A stretch of 64,000 nt of DNA from Epiperipatus broadwayi (taxonomy: Eukaryota; Onychophora; Udeonychophora; Euonychophora; Peripatidae). Numbering within the stretch: the stretch's first letter is position 1; each line of letters begins with the position of its first letter. Position numbers and translations under genes: made by a program. Positions 12,213 through 45,415 of this stretch are shown in pieces. The notes below the pieces were generated by a model. That model was not told where the DNA came from and did no database searches. It was given only the letters and a program-made list of their open reading frames with translations. The stretch covers positions 2,161,501 through 2,225,500 of the forward strand of contig JAQFVV010012397.1 in the NCBI GenBank assembly GCA_028023455.1, written 5' to 3'.

Positions 12213-14346
12213 TGTAACGGGCACAGACGTCGTTACATTTTTTTATTAGTAAACATGAAAAAAAATAAAAGTTCGCAAATAAAACTTTTTTTTTTAAGAA
12301 TTAAAAATTGAAAATTAAAATTCTATACTAAACTCGTATCTATATAATCGCACAGATGAAAAAAATTATTAAAATAAAACTTTATTAAAAAAAAAGAAAA
12401 AGTATTTTAAAACTAAATTGTCAGTAAAGATAAAAATATATCTAAGTTTGTACAAAACAAATTAATTAATGTTATTGAAAAAATGGAAATGATTAATTTA
12501 ATTAGTCAAATGTAAACTAGCCTTGGGCATTTAAATGTATAAGCATCGGTCAGATAGGAAAACAATAGAAACTAATAGCCAATGAAGGAAAAACAATGGA
12601 ATCGGACCTCAGCGAAAGGACCATCATATCGTGACGTAATGTCCACTGGATCTGAAAGGCTACTATAAAAAGTGAATGGAATAATAGATTAGGGGAGATG
12701 TGACTATATGTGGTAGTGCGGAGTTGAAGGAGAAGGGATTGAAAAGACGCACTCTTCAATCCCTTCAGTTGTTATAAAAAAAAAAAGAAATGAAACATCG
12801 CTTTTCTTATACTGAGGACAACAGGATCATTGGGGGATTTAACGTGGATTCCAAACGGCATGCAATGGATGAGGAACGTTTTAAAAATCGTAAGAACTTT
12901 AAAAACATTTTGAAACACTAAGAACTTTAAAATATAAACTTTCTCAGTATTTAATCTATAAGAAATAGAATCCTATCTGACCAACGTTATTTATTAATGA
13001 GTTATAATTTTATTTGATGTATTTCTTTTTTGTAAAATCATTTCCATTTATTTTTTTTTGTTCTTTAAGTTTTATTTATGATTACTGTTTTGCGATAAAT
13101 TATATAAATGTTAAACTTAAGTCGGGCGTGAATGGCTATATAGATTTGTAAAGTTATATTAGGGGAGGGTAATCTTAGGTTATTTGTCTCGTAGTTAAAT
13201 TGGGTCAATGGATTGGATATATTGGTGTAATTAGTAGATGTAGTACGAGATTCGCTATGGGCAGAATTGCTTTCTATGCCGCACACACTCGTTTTGCCTA
13301 TGGGAGGAATTATAAGATGGAGACCGCAGTTCCTTCCTATGGAGTTTTTTTTTTTATTGCTTTTATCGTTAGATAGATGTAGTATTCTTATCTGACGAAA
13401 GGTAATTTCTTCTTTTAACCTATTTGTGCTGTCGTAGTCGTATTACATCGATATATCAGATGGATTGAAGTTGATTTGAATGCGAACTCTTTGGCCTAAG
13501 GTTAAACAAGGATAGAATATTTTCTTTTCAAATGCAAATCCATGTAGTCTATTCATACTCGACACTCTAAATAAAAATGCATTAAATTAAAGTTGGGTAT
13601 AGACGCGTGCATGGGTTCGTTACCGGTTAATTATGTTTTTGGTTTTCATATTTGATCAAAATATATAGACATTCGGTAAACAGATACCTTACGGTGAGTA
13701 TCTAAGATGTATTTATTTCAGATGACTTTTAAGTTATTGGTGCCAATGCGGTATCTTATGATGAATACCATTGGGTTTCTTGTATTCCCTATGCAATTGG
13801 CGGTATCAATGACTTTGTATTTTGATCGTTTATGTTTATTTTAAAATGTTTTTTGACCGTGTAATCTATGTAACCGATCTATATTCAACATTAAAAACAC
13901 ATTTTATAAAACAAACTTTTAGAAATCCATCTGTGCGAACTTATAATAGCATAAAAATTAAAATGTAAATTTATAAAAATTAAAATGTAAATTAAAATCA
14001 AAGTTAAAAATGTAAGTTAAATTTTAAAATGTAAACTGATACTAAAATAATTTTAAGTATATATGTGCGTAAATAAATGTTTGTGTGTTAATTTCTGACA
14101 GTGGCTTATTTTATTCTTTTTTAAAAAATTATTCTTAGATAAGAATTATAAAATATAAATCTCTGCTGTTCCATTGAGCTAGTGACAATGGGCTAACGAC
14201 CGGATATCAAAATATATAAAATTAAAAAAAATTATTTTTTTTTTGACTTACATATCTGCCTACTTTATAAATTTTTCTAGGTTCAAATGCCTAGATGGCG
14301 CCCTGTAGTGCAGATTACGTTAAGTCTCATTCTCCGGATCGTTATA
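12213..14346 (+). mobile_element. Solo long LTR (about 2.1 kb), gypsy-like
   Basis: It begins TGTAACGGG...CGTTACATTT and ends CGGATCGTTATA. These ends match the two LTRs at 18231-22478 read on the opposite strand. The same CTAGGTTCAAA...GGCGC block precedes the 3' end (14277-14302), and the length is close (2134 against 2125 bp). Flanks read CTTT before and CTTT after (or ACTTT on both sides if the LTR ends GTTAT), consistent with a 4-5 bp target-site duplication and hence a solo LTR. A TATA-like TATAAAAAG lies at 12664-12672 with a CRE-like GTGACGTAA about 30 bp upstream. The central part has diverged strongly from the other copies, so it may be a different subfamily. Confidence 0.65.
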
Positions 14347-15332
14347 CTTTATACTTTCTTTGATTGCATAAATAATTTTAATAAAAATATACAATTTGCA
14401 ATGAATTTTTCTAAAAGAGTAGTCCATTTTCTAGATATTGAAATTATTTACAGAAACAAAATTCTTAGAATATATACAATAAACTGAATGACAGCCTTAG
14501 CTATCTACATTTTCAGTGAAATCATCCTAATCACTTAAAGGCATTTAATATCCCCAACAATCAACTTTTAAGAAATGAAATATAAGTGGTGAAAATTTTC
14601 TTCAACAAAAAGGCATTAATAACATTTTCAGAAATTGATAGGATTTTTTTTTGATCCAAGAAAATAAATAGCCAATTGGAAATTCCATCAACATTCATAC
14701 TTTTAATAATGATTTATGTAATATTAACCACATTCTGCAGAAACACTTTAACATATTATATTCCACAGATAATCTAAAATCTATTTTTCCCAGTCTACAT
14801 AAAGTAGTGTATTGAAGACACAAAACACAGATAATCTAAATCTACTTTTCTCAATCCACGTAAAGTTGTGTATCGAAGACACAAAAAAACATAAGGATAG
14901 ACTTGCAAAAACAAACTTTATTACTAATTTTGTATCGGAAAAAGGAGTTAAATGATTCAAGATAATACCATTAATGATTTTAAATAGTATATCCAGAACT
15001 AAGTCAATTATGAAAGTGTAAATTTAAATTGTGCAGATGCTTGAATGATTATGCAGGAGAATTGACAAATAATCTACATATTATAATTAACCATAGATTT
15101 GACATTTTACATAAAAATGATGGCAGACTAGTCTCTAACATTTCAATTTATCAGATCATTCAATAATTTAAGAGTGATCATATTAAAGAATAATTTTTCT
15201 TCCACAAGAAAGAAAAAACATCAAAGATTTTTTTATTTATAAATTTAAGACTACATCTTTATGGTATGAACAAACACACTATTACAGCCTTGAATTACCT
15301 AGTTTCTAAATGTTGAAAAACATTTAACTAAA
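14347..15332. other. Spacer with a short tandem duplication
   Basis: No gene is visible. A roughly 61-bp unit containing CACAGATAATCTAAA is present twice in tandem at about 14764-14825 and 14826-14886, at about 85% identity. Confidence 0.5.
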
Positions 15333-15970
15333 TACCATATTTACTGGCATATAGGACACTTTTCCCCCTCAAAATATGCCTAAAATAAGGGGTGCATCTT
15401 ATGCAGCAATAATCAAAATTATGAATAGAAATTTCACCCAGTCTAAAACTCCTCGTTTATATTAATATACATATATAAGAATTCTATTGCATTGTGTCTT
15501 TTTGTTAAACAATTTTTTTTTTTACAAATACACGTATATGAGCATGCAAGACATATTAATATATATATATATTCTCACAATCATATCAATATCAGAGCAA
15601 AACATTAAAAATAACTTAACATTTTCATAATTTTTAAAAAAATATTTTAAAATTAAATAATTAATATATATATAAATAAAAAGTTCTTTCAGAAAAATAA
15701 ATTTATCCACAAGATAAATAACATAGTTAAGAAAAGACAGCTCGGCTCTTGAGATGCATTTCTGGGTTTTGAGGATGAAGATTAAAAGATACCCAATTAC
15801 AATGTTTCCAAGTTACATTTTTTGTAAACATAAATAATTATAAAATTAATACAGTAAATCATTATGGTAATTCATAAAAAAATATAGAAAAATTTTTTCT
15901 CTTAAAAATGTATATAAAAAAGATGTGTTTTATATGCCGCTGCATCCTATATGTCAGTAAATATAGTATG
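15333..15970. mobile_element. MITE with terminal inverted repeats
   Basis: The left end (15333 onward) reads TACCATATTTACTGGCATAT, and the right end, complemented, reads ACTATATTTACTGACATATA, so termini of about 25 bp pair. Next to the left end, CCCCCTC...AAGGGGTGCATCTTATG, and the GCCGCTGCATCCTATATG at the right, resemble the ends of a widespread animal DNA-transposon family whose name I cannot give. The interior is non-coding and A+T-rich. Confidence 0.6.
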
Positions 15971-16359
15971 TGGAATTAAAAATTTATAATCTAATTTTTT
16001 TGCAAAAATTCAGTTTTGTCAAATCATAATATAAAGCTAATACTTTCAAATTTTAAATTTGTAAAAATTAAATATATTACAAGCTACAATTTGATGAACA
16101 ATCTATTATTCATGGAAACCATAAGTAATTAAGGATTTGGAAAATCAACATAAAAAACACCAGTGATATTTAAAAAAAAAAAACCTTGTACAGATTAGTT
16201 TTGATTATGGAAAACATGTTTTTTGCGAAGCAGACAGGTAGTGATAGAAAAAATATAAAAAAAAAAAACATTTCAAAGAAGAGATTTCTATTTTTTTGAT
16301 AGTTTACAAATTACAAACTTCAGAATGCACTGTCATAAATAAAAGTATACCAGCTATAT

Positions 16360-16760
16360 AACACCTTATCTCAAACACTTTATAGCAAAAACTGTTTATT
16401 ATATATATACACACACAACTTCACATTTTGATTATCCTACAGTCTTCATCAGAGTTACGATATAAAATGTAATCAATAAAATTTTAAAAATAAGTATCAC
16501 AAAATATAATAAAAGTAAAATAAATTAAATGTGATATATTAAAAGAAAATAATCCAGATAATATAAATTAAAATATACATTAAATTGAAAGAAATATGCT
16601 GTTATGTGTATTCACTAACAACCATTAATTTAAAAATATTTTATTTTTTAATATCCCCTAATTATTACTATTCCTTGTGAATTAAATCAACATAAAACTA
16701 TTTTTATTACCCCCAAATTAATAACATACTTGATTTTATCTTTATATAATTCTTAGTTGA
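16360..16760 (-). repeat. Half copy of the 50.2-kb foldback repeat, with the CTGATGAAG motif
   Basis: The sequence parallels 50225-50600 in order: TAGCAAAAAC, the motif, an A+T-rich body, a TATGTGTATTC stretch, then ATTACT.CTATTCCTT. The motif (minus strand, 16424-16452) reads CTGATGAAGACTGTAGGATA followed by ATCAAAATG, with GAAAC decayed. The inverted partner arm is not seen here. Confidence 0.55.
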
Positions 16761-17735
16761 ACATTGATTCATCTTTTAAAAATATTTTTATTTTTAAATC
16801 ACGTATACTATTATTCAATAATCTATTATTAATAATTTTCCTTCATATTTTATATTTCTACAACTATAAATCATAAATATTATAATCCTTTTTTAAATTT
16901 AGTTCTTATATAATAGCTCCCTCTATTATATATTATTTAAACTAACTATATTTATAATTACTGCAATTCTTTATTTATATATATATTATTATTCCATATC
17001 ATTTATAACTTTCTTATTACTATTAATCTATTATTATTTAATAAATTGCACATAAACAGATGTTTATATAATCTGAAGAAATTCATAGTGCAGTAGTTAG
17101 TATTTTACTTTACAATGACCTGGGTGGAGCTGAAATTTTTCAGTTAGCAGACGTCTGTAAATAGATATCTAGTTATTTTCAAATGGAAGATAAAGATACC
17201 ACAATAATCAGATGAATAGATTCTAATGTAATCCAATCATTACCATTGGAGATTTATATACCTATGAAAATTGAACCCATGGTTTTACCATGACTTTTTA
17301 CTTATATTATCATTATCAAAATTATTTAAAAGTGAACTCAGTGCAGAAGTTTTTATCAAATTTAAAATAAATATTGCACAAAATTTTTTTTGGTTTGTAA
17401 CAAAATAAATACTTTAGTAGGTGTTCTAATTACTTATAATAAATAATTTAAATGCTTTTTATAAGCAATATATATATTTTAAATTTATATTTTAAGTCTA
17501 TTAGTCTTCATAGTCAATTGTGGATGTTATTAAATTTCTGTGAACAAATTTAACAGTTAATCCATTATCTCTTTGCAAATCATTGAATCTGATTTAAGGA
17601 AGAAATCATTTCAATAAAATACTTTTTAAAAGAAATAGTGTGTTTATAAAAATTAATTAATGAATACAAAATATTAATACAATATTAATAATGAAATTAC
17701 TTCTCTTATGCAATTTATCTAATGCAACCCTTTAT
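16761..17735. other. A+T-rich spacer
   Basis: No gene or repeat recognised. Confidence 0.4.
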
Positions 17736-17739
17736 TTTA

Positions 17740-17769
17740 CACTTTCGAATAATCAGCAATCTTCCTCAG
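17740..17769 (-). repeat. Dispersed CTGATGAAG/GAAAC motif copy
   Basis: The minus strand reads CTGAGGAAGATTGCTGATTA then TTCGAAAGTG. This is a variant of the hairpin motif in the foldback elements, without a visible partner arm. Confidence 0.5.
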
Positions 17770-18230
17770 AGCTGCAATATGCATAATATCTCATAAACGT
17801 ATGTTTATGTAAAATAAATATAGATACTATTAAGACAAAATAAACTTTCAAATTTTTTTTTCCTTAACTTTAAAATATTAGAAAATGTCGGCAAATTTTA
17901 ATTATTCAAATATTATATAGGCACATAATTTAAGTTATCTATCACTTAATGATATAAAATTTAAAAGTAAGGTTCTAAAATAATAATATATATTTTTAAA
18001 AAACATAGTTTGTATGAAAAGAATTTAAAGTTGATTTTTAATTGGAACTAAATATTAACATTTAATTTGATAGTAATAGTAACAAGTCAGAAGTCACATG
18101 ACTTATATATAGCTTGCACTTACTAATATGTAAAGTTAATTTGATAAATATATGCAAAAATATCGGTATGAATTTTAAAAAAAATTGAGATTTTTAGAAT
18201 GTATAAAAATTTTTATTTTAAATACATATT

Positions 18231-20355
18231 ATAACAGTCGGGGTATGGTGGTGAAGTATCCAGTCTTACCGCATCTGCCGACAGAGCGCCACTAGGCTAC
18301 TTTGAACCTAGAAAATTTATAAAGTCGACAGATACGTGCTGTTAAGACCGCCAGCCCAAGTCACTAGCTCAAGTAGATGCAGAAACTTAATACTTATTAA
18401 AATATATTTTTAATAATAAAGAATAAAAAAAAGCAATCACTGTCAGTACTAATAACACAAAATTTTTTTTATTTACGTATATAATTAATAACGCACAAAC
18501 TTAAAAATTATTATATAAGAAAAAACTATATTTTTTTCATTATTATTTATTATTAGTTTTATTTGTTTTAACTTTTATTTTTAATCTTAGAAATGTTGAG
18601 TATAAATGAGCTACCTAGACGCACTCACAAATTTTCAAATCATTTGACTCCAGACTAAAAATCCGCAGCCACACCAATACTCGCTTCCAGATATATATCA
18701 GCAACCAATGCAATGTGAACATGTTAGCATAGAATCACGTAGACAGGAATGTGCATCCGAACAGTGTGATATTATTGGAGAAAACATGGCCTTCATCCTG
18801 CAGGAATGTGCATCTGTCAGGCGAAGGAAACATGCATATAAAATAATAAAAAGAAACACTACATATGGATGGGAGAGCGGTCTTATCTTGCCAGCTTATC
18901 GTCCAAAATCCAGAGCTGGAATGGGTCAATGGCGCAGGAAATACCTCTGCGTCCATTTCAACGATGACTACCTCTTTGGGGTCATGCATTCAGTTGGACT
19001 CGTCGCCCTAGGTGCTAACACACTTCACATTACATTGATATAAATGTCTATATATCTCTCCACCAGCATTGACACAACTACGAAACAAATAGTCAGAGAT
19101 CAAAACCCCTTTAAACTAACATATATTTAAACTAGTCTAGCAGCCATCTATCTAACATTTAAATCATTTTATTAATTTAATAAAAATAAAATATTTAGTT
19201 TACAGTTTTAAAATCATTTTAAAATGAGCATTATATTTAACTTATTTTCTTTCCAGAAATACTATTTTTAAAATTTATTAATGCACAAATAACGGTAAGT
19301 TTTCTATCTTTAAATTCATTTGCAATAACAAACACACGCCCCATTACAAACAGATCTTATTAAACATGAATAATAAAAAAAAAACAATATATATATTTTA
19401 AGAGATTACGTTAACTTTTGATCAGAGTTTAAAATGGCAAAGTTTATAAAAGATAATGTTCAGGTTTGTTCAGGAAAGAAAGTTAATAGTTCATTTTTTT
19501 AGACACAAACAAAATCCGAAAGATTTTAAGCTTGAGAGTTTATATTTAAGTTGATCATTTATAAATTTATACCTCTTTTTTATCCTGTGCTTATTCCTTT
19601 GCGACGAAGATCTAAATTTATACAAGATTCATTTCTTGTGGGCAATGACGATTTATGAAGACGCATTTACGATGTTTTCTGAAGACGGCACCAGTGGTTC
19701 GATCCTGGGATCCGTGAATAGGAAAGCTACCTTCGGTTGGCCGCACCGAAGAAAGCACAATGAAGCTCATTACATTTTTGGTGACGGCGATATTTATTTT
19801 AACTTTTCAGCAACAGACGAAAGAATTTAAATTTTTCTAATCTCCAACTCTAATTCATTATTTCATTTGGATTTCTTTTTATAGTCCTCAGGTACCTTAT
19901 CTCTGGAATGCAGGATTCATCAAACATATTCCATATCTCTATTTTATTGGTTAATTCAGTTTGTGGCCAAGTAGATTTTGGGTTTATGGCTAAGTAAATT
20001 TTTCCACTGAGGTCTGTGTCTCTATCTCTGGGCGGGAACTCTTATCTATTTCGTAATCATTTTTTTTGTCATTTTGCCTTAAGGATCTGTTTGTAATTTT
20101 TTTATTTAAAAATTAAAACTCGTTATTTTTAAAATCAAAAGGTTTTTTTTATTATATTCTATTCAAACACTAGAATGTTTGTTTCGATTCTATAATTTTT
20201 TTAAAGCCAATTTTAATATTTAAATCAAACATTAATAAATTAATAATTCGTTATTTGTGCATTTTGAACGCGTGTTTTTAATTCAGTATTAGATATTTAT
20301 AAAAACATTAAGCATTAGAATTTAAATATAACGCATATATATATATCCCATTACA
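18231..20355 (-). mobile_element. 3' LTR of a long-LTR element
   Basis: On the minus strand it begins TGTAATGGGATATATATATA and ends CCCCGACTGTTATA. It duplicates 20914-22478 over nearly its whole length at roughly 95%, but keeps an extra block of about 560 bp (about 18324-18886) that the other LTR lacks. Because the solo LTR at 12213-14346 also holds part of this block, the block is ancestral and the other copy has a deletion. ORFs of 111 codons (18708-19043) and 64 codons (19636-19830) on the opposite strand show no family resemblance. Confidence 0.75.
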
Positions 20356-20912
20356 TATCACCGAACTTATTTAAAAAAATGATAAAAAAAGACTTTAGTT
20401 AGAGTTAATACTAATTGGCAATAATAATAATAATAATTTCTTTTTTTTTTACACAATATTCAAACTATAAGTTTATGTTAATACAAAAATATATATACTC
20501 ATTTCAAAAAAAAATATTACTGGCTTAATTTTCAAGGCATTCGTGAGTTTAAGTTACTAAATCATTCCTTTTCTTTTTCAAATATTAAAGTTATTTGACG
20601 ATCATATTTATACCTGACAGTCACATCTTATTCCTACTCCTATTCTGATGTTCAGGGTGCTATTCACACTATTTCCTAAACTTACTTTTTAAATATATTT
20701 CATAAGTTTTCTTTCTTACGTGAATGCATGCATATGTGCACAATAACATTCTGGCAGTACTTTTACATCTACATTTTATTCTACACCTTTAAAATATAAA
20801 CAAAATTTCATTTTAGAAAAAACTTTTTTTTTTTTACTGGCATCTTTTTTTTTTAAAAAATTCCCAGGGCACTCATGGTCAATGAATATCATGCCCCATG
20901 TTGGGCGCCATT
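20356..20912 (-). mobile_element. Short non-coding interior of the long-LTR element
   Basis: About 550 bp lie between the two LTRs. They begin (minus strand) with the primer-binding site and contain no gag or pol trace, only A+T-rich sequence with an ATT microsatellite near 20418-20438. Either the interior was deleted, or the element is non-autonomous and depends on a partner's proteins. Confidence 0.7.
20893..20910 (-). other. tRNA primer-binding site of the LTR element
   Basis: The minus strand reads TGGCGCCCAACATGGGGC, three bases after the LTR end. This is one base from the TGGCGCCCAACGTGGGGC form used by many insect gypsy/Mag-type elements. It fixes the orientation as minus and identifies 20914-22478 as the 5' LTR. 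Confidence 0.85.
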
Positions 20913-20913
20913 T

Positions 20914-22478
20914 ATAACAGTCGGGGTATGGTGGTGAAGTATCCAGTCTTACCGCATCTGCCGACGGAGCGCCACTAGGCTACTTTGAACCTAGAAAATT
21001 TATAAAATCTTGCCGGCTTATCATCCAAAATCCAGAGCTGGAATGGATCAATGGCGCAGGAAAAACCTCTGCATCCATTTCAACGATGACTACCTCTTTG
21101 GAGTCATGCATTCAGTTGGACTCATCACCCTAGGTGCTAAAACACTTCACATTACATTGATATAAACATCCACATATCTCTCCACCAGCATTGACACAAC
21201 TACAAAACAAATAGTCCGAGATCAAAACTCCTTTAAACTAACATATATTTAAACTAGTCTAGCAGCCATCTATACTCAACTAACATTTAAATCATTTTAT
21301 TAATTTAATAAAAATAAAATATTTAGTTTTAAAATCATTTAAAATGAGCATTATATTTAACTTATTTTCTTTCCAGAAATACTATTTTTAAAATTTATTA
21401 ATGCACAAATAACAGTAAGTTTTCTATCTTTAAATTCGTTTGCAATAGCAAACACATGCACCATTACAAACAGATCTTATTAAACATGAATAATAAAAAA
21501 AAAACAATATATATATTTTAAGAGATTACGTTAACTATTGATCAGAGTTTAAAATGGAAAAGTTTATAAAAGATAAAGTTCAGGTTTGTTCAGGAAAGAA
21601 AGTTTATAGTTCATTTTTTTAGACACAAACAAAATCTGAAAGATTTTAAGCTTAAGAGTTTATATTTAAGTTGATCATTTATACCTTTTTTATCGTGCTT
21701 ATTCCTTCGTGACAAAGATCTAAATTTATACAAGATTCATTTTTTGTGGGCGATGACGATTTATGAAGACGCATTTACGATATTTTCTGAAGACGGCATC
21801 AGTGGTTCGATCCTGGGATCCGTGAATAGGAAAGCTACCTTCGGTCGGCCGCACCGAAGGAAGCACCATGAAGCTCATTACATTTTTGGTGACAGCGATA
21901 CTTATTTTAACTTTTCAGCAACAGATGAAAGAATTTAAATTTTTAATTTTTCTAATCTCCAACTCTAATTCATTATTTCATTTGGATTTCTTTTTATAAT
22001 CCTCAGGTACCTTATCTCTGGAATGCAGGATTCATCAAACATATTCCATATCTCTATTTTATTAGTTAATTCAGTTTGTGGCCAAGTAGATTTTGGGTTT
22101 ATAGCTAAGTAAATTTTTCCACTGAGGTCTGTGTCTCTATCTCTGGGCGGGAACTTTTATCTATTTCGTAATCATTTTTTTTAATTGTCATTATGTCTTA
22201 AGGATCTGTTTATAATTTTTATATTTAAAAATTAAAACTCTCGTTATTTTTAAAATCAAATGGTTTTTTATTATATTCTATTCAAACATTAGAATCTTTG
22301 TTTCGATTCTATAATTTTTTTAAAGCCTATTTTAATATTTAAATCAAACATTAATAAATTAATAATTCGTCATTTATGCATTTTGAATGTGTGTGTTTTT
22401 AATTCAGTATTAGATATTTATAAAAACATTAAACATTAGAATTTAAATGTAACGCATATATATATATATCCCGTTACA
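20914..22478 (-). mobile_element. 5' LTR of the long-LTR element, internally deleted
   Basis: On the minus strand it begins TGTAACGGGATATATATATA and ends CCCCGACTGTTATA, followed by the primer-binding site. It is about 1.56 kb because about 560 bp present in the sister LTR are missing between ATTTATAAA and TCTTGCC (near 21008). The sequence TTAT is found just outside 22478 and also next to 18233, a possible 4-bp target-site duplication if the LTR ends at GTT. Confidence 0.75.
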
Positions 22479-22498
22479 TTATAGGAATATTTACATTT

Positions 22499-22528
22499 CT
22501 GAAAAAGACTGTTGAACAATCGAAACTG
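22499..22528 (+). repeat. Dispersed CTGATGAAG/GAAAC motif copy
   Basis: Reads CTGAAAAAGACTGTTGAACA then ATCGAAACTG. The hairpin halves GACTG/CAATC can pair with one G-T pair. It lies just outside the LTR element. Confidence 0.55.
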
Positions 22529-22529
22529 T

Positions 22530-24190
22530 AAGATATTTGCAAGCATGCTAAATAAAATATTGCATTATTTAAAGTTATTTCAATATTTATATTAGTAATA
22601 ATATAGTCGATGCAGAAAAGTTGATGAAAGAAAATATTTGGATGCAAAATAACAAATAGTACAAGTTGAATATTTACAAAAATTTTCTTTATTTTTAATT
22701 AAAAACTTGAAATATTTACAAATTCACATGTGATTTTTTTAAAAAAAAAAATAAAACAAAAACAAATTTTAATCAGTTGAAAATAAAGTAATTAATAGTT
22801 GAGAAAAAAGAGAATAACGGTCAACAAAATATTTATTCAATTTTCAAACTTTTTTTGGTTGCATTTTATACTATGAGAATTTTTCAATATCTCACAGCAT
22901 ATGAAAATTTTATTTCTTTAGCTGTGATTTGTTTTGGAAAAGGATTAACAAACATAATATTCAGCAATGAACTATGTTTAAATTGATTATAATCATAAAT
23001 AAGTATGTGAATATGCATCAATATATGTATTCCAATTTAATATACAACCTATTACAATCAAACAAATACACAAATTTGGATACAGACTTACAATGTTTCC
23101 TGTACATTATTCGGCTTCATCCAAATTAATGATTTTAGAGTAGGAATAAACCAATTGGAGAACAGACAAAAATTATGCAAGTTTATCAGTTTTGCTCAAA
23201 TTTATTTATCTACCAAATGATCTTGATATTAGCAATCAATTTTCTATTATTGTAAATGAATCTGATAAATATATTTTTTATAAGTATACCAATATATTTA
23301 TCACAATCTTCATTTTTAGACATCTTATTAAATTTCTGAGAATAGATTTCAAAATCTGATATCACAAATATAGTTTGCATATCAGAAATCATTAAGCAAT
23401 GGTTAGATTAGTTTTTCTTTTTTGATTCTGCTGTTAGACAAACTTATTTTTAAATGTAATAGGTACATACAAGCCACATTAATTTGTTTTCACTTACAAA
23501 ATTGTCAAGAGACACTGAAAATGAGATTTATACCATTATGCTATAAAAGTCTATGCAGATATTGCAATATATAAAGTGTTTATAACTAACACTTTTCTCT
23601 GAGAACCAAAAAGACTAATTTCAATTTTACTTTGTCTTTTTAATTCAACAGTATAGAGAATCATGCTATACAAGCCTTTAGTCTTCATATTAAATTTTTA
23701 AAAAAATGACATAATCATGTCTTCTTTCTGCATTACATTTCACATTTAATACTATTTCAGTTCTATGTCTCTTTTAAAAAATAAATATTAAAAACTATAT
23801 GTATCTTCTTCCCAAATGAATATTCATTAGTTGTTTACTAAAATCTTTTTAACAAGTTTTCCATTCAAATACCCAAATAGTAATAATGGAATATTGTGGT
23901 TTTCATACTCAAGTGGAGATAATGTGGTTTTGGAACATTTTGAAAATTATCCTAAAGTCTGTAGCAAAAATTTTTATAATCTACAGACTAGAAAAAAAAA
24001 AAAAAGAATACACTAATATTTTGTATATTAGATACAATCATCAAGATAGAAGAACCCTCTATAAGCCACCATGATTTTGAATACTAAAAGCAGTAAAACC
24101 AATTCTTTAATATTGTATATATTTAATAGAACACAACAATTTTTATTAGAATTTGACAAAAAAAAATATTTCTAAATCTAAACTAAAATA
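22530..24190. other. A+T-rich intergenic stretch downstream of RPS20
   Basis: No gene, RNA or repeat is supported. Two overlapping ORFs near 23831-24074 are A-rich and unlike any family. Confidence 0.4.
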
Positions 24191-24215
24191 AACAGTTTAC
24201 ATTAATTATTTTAAC

Positions 24216-24221
24216 TTTATT
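24216..24221 (-). terminator. RPS20: Poly(A) signal of RPS20
   Basis: AATAAA follows the TAA stop codon immediately on the minus strand. Ribosomal protein mRNAs often have very short 3' UTRs, so cleavage about 15-25 nt further on is likely. Confidence 0.6.
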
Positions 24222-44970
<20,749 letters not shown>

Positions 44971-44973
<3 letters not shown>

Positions 44974-45057
44974 AATTCTTTATCTGGCCGACTTAACCAA
45001 TTTTTTCGGTTGAAAATATTGATCAGCGGTGAGCCAGATTAAAGTAACAACCAAAAG
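44971..45057 (-). other. RPS20: RPS20 exon 1 (5' UTR and ATG)
   Basis: The minus strand runs from a pyrimidine tract CCTCTTTTGG (start likely at the C at 45057) for 84 nt with no upstream ATG to ATG, directly followed by the donor GTAAGAATT. The phase-0 junction joins ATG to TCTCATTATAAAG of exon 2. The TOP leader and a start codon alone at the end of exon 1 are typical of ribosomal protein genes. The link to exon 2 rests on signals and phase, not on homology. Confidence 0.7.
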
Positions 45058-45085
45058 AGGGCGTAAAGCTATAAAATGACAATCT
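45051..45085 (-). promoter_or_regulatory. RPS20: TCT/TOP-type core promoter of RPS20
   Basis: CCTCTTTT on the minus strand fits the TCT initiator and 5' TOP tract that couple ribosomal protein genes to growth control. A TTTTATAG stretch about 20 bp upstream could act as a weak TATA element. Confidence 0.6.
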
Positions 45086-45381
45086 TGCAGAAAAAACATT
45101 TATAATTACAGAACAGTTGTAGTCCTGCATATTTTTTTAATTTGGAGATCGTTGTAATAAAAATCGTGTAATTCTTCATCGCATAATTTTTTATTTTAAG
45201 AAAATGTTATTTGTTGCACAAATAAATAACCATCAGAATTTATATAATTTAATTTTTAAACTGTCAATGAAATTAAATCTGATGATAAATATTAAAAATA
45301 CATTTTTTAATAATATTTTGAAATATATAAATATTTTATAATTTTAAAATATTACAAATTCTCGAATTTTTTTATTATTCG

Positions 45382-45389
45382 TGACGTCA
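45382..45389. promoter_or_regulatory. Palindromic CRE (TGACGTCA)
   Basis: A perfect CREB/ATF site in a short CpG-containing stretch between the RPS20 start and a possible divergent start codon at 45416. Such sites are common in shared housekeeping promoters. Confidence 0.6.
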
Positions 45390-45415
45390 TTCGTAACTTC
45401 CACGTTAGATTCAAT

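Noticed and set aside
18231-18323. tRNA gene or tRNA-derived SINE in the CTAGGTTCAAA...TAGCCTAGTGG stretch
   Set aside because: The B-box-like and A-box-like sequences are in the wrong order for a tRNA on either strand, and the stretch is the conserved end of an LTR.
18708-19043. 111-codon plus-strand ORF
   Set aside because: It lies inside an LTR, antisense to the element, with an overlapping open frame on the other strand and no family resemblance.
19636-21938. Paired 64-codon ORFs (19636-19830 and 21744-21938)
   Set aside because: They are the same antisense stretch of the two LTRs. Several of their differences are amino-acid changes and no family is recognisable, so they reflect LTR duplication, not a gene.
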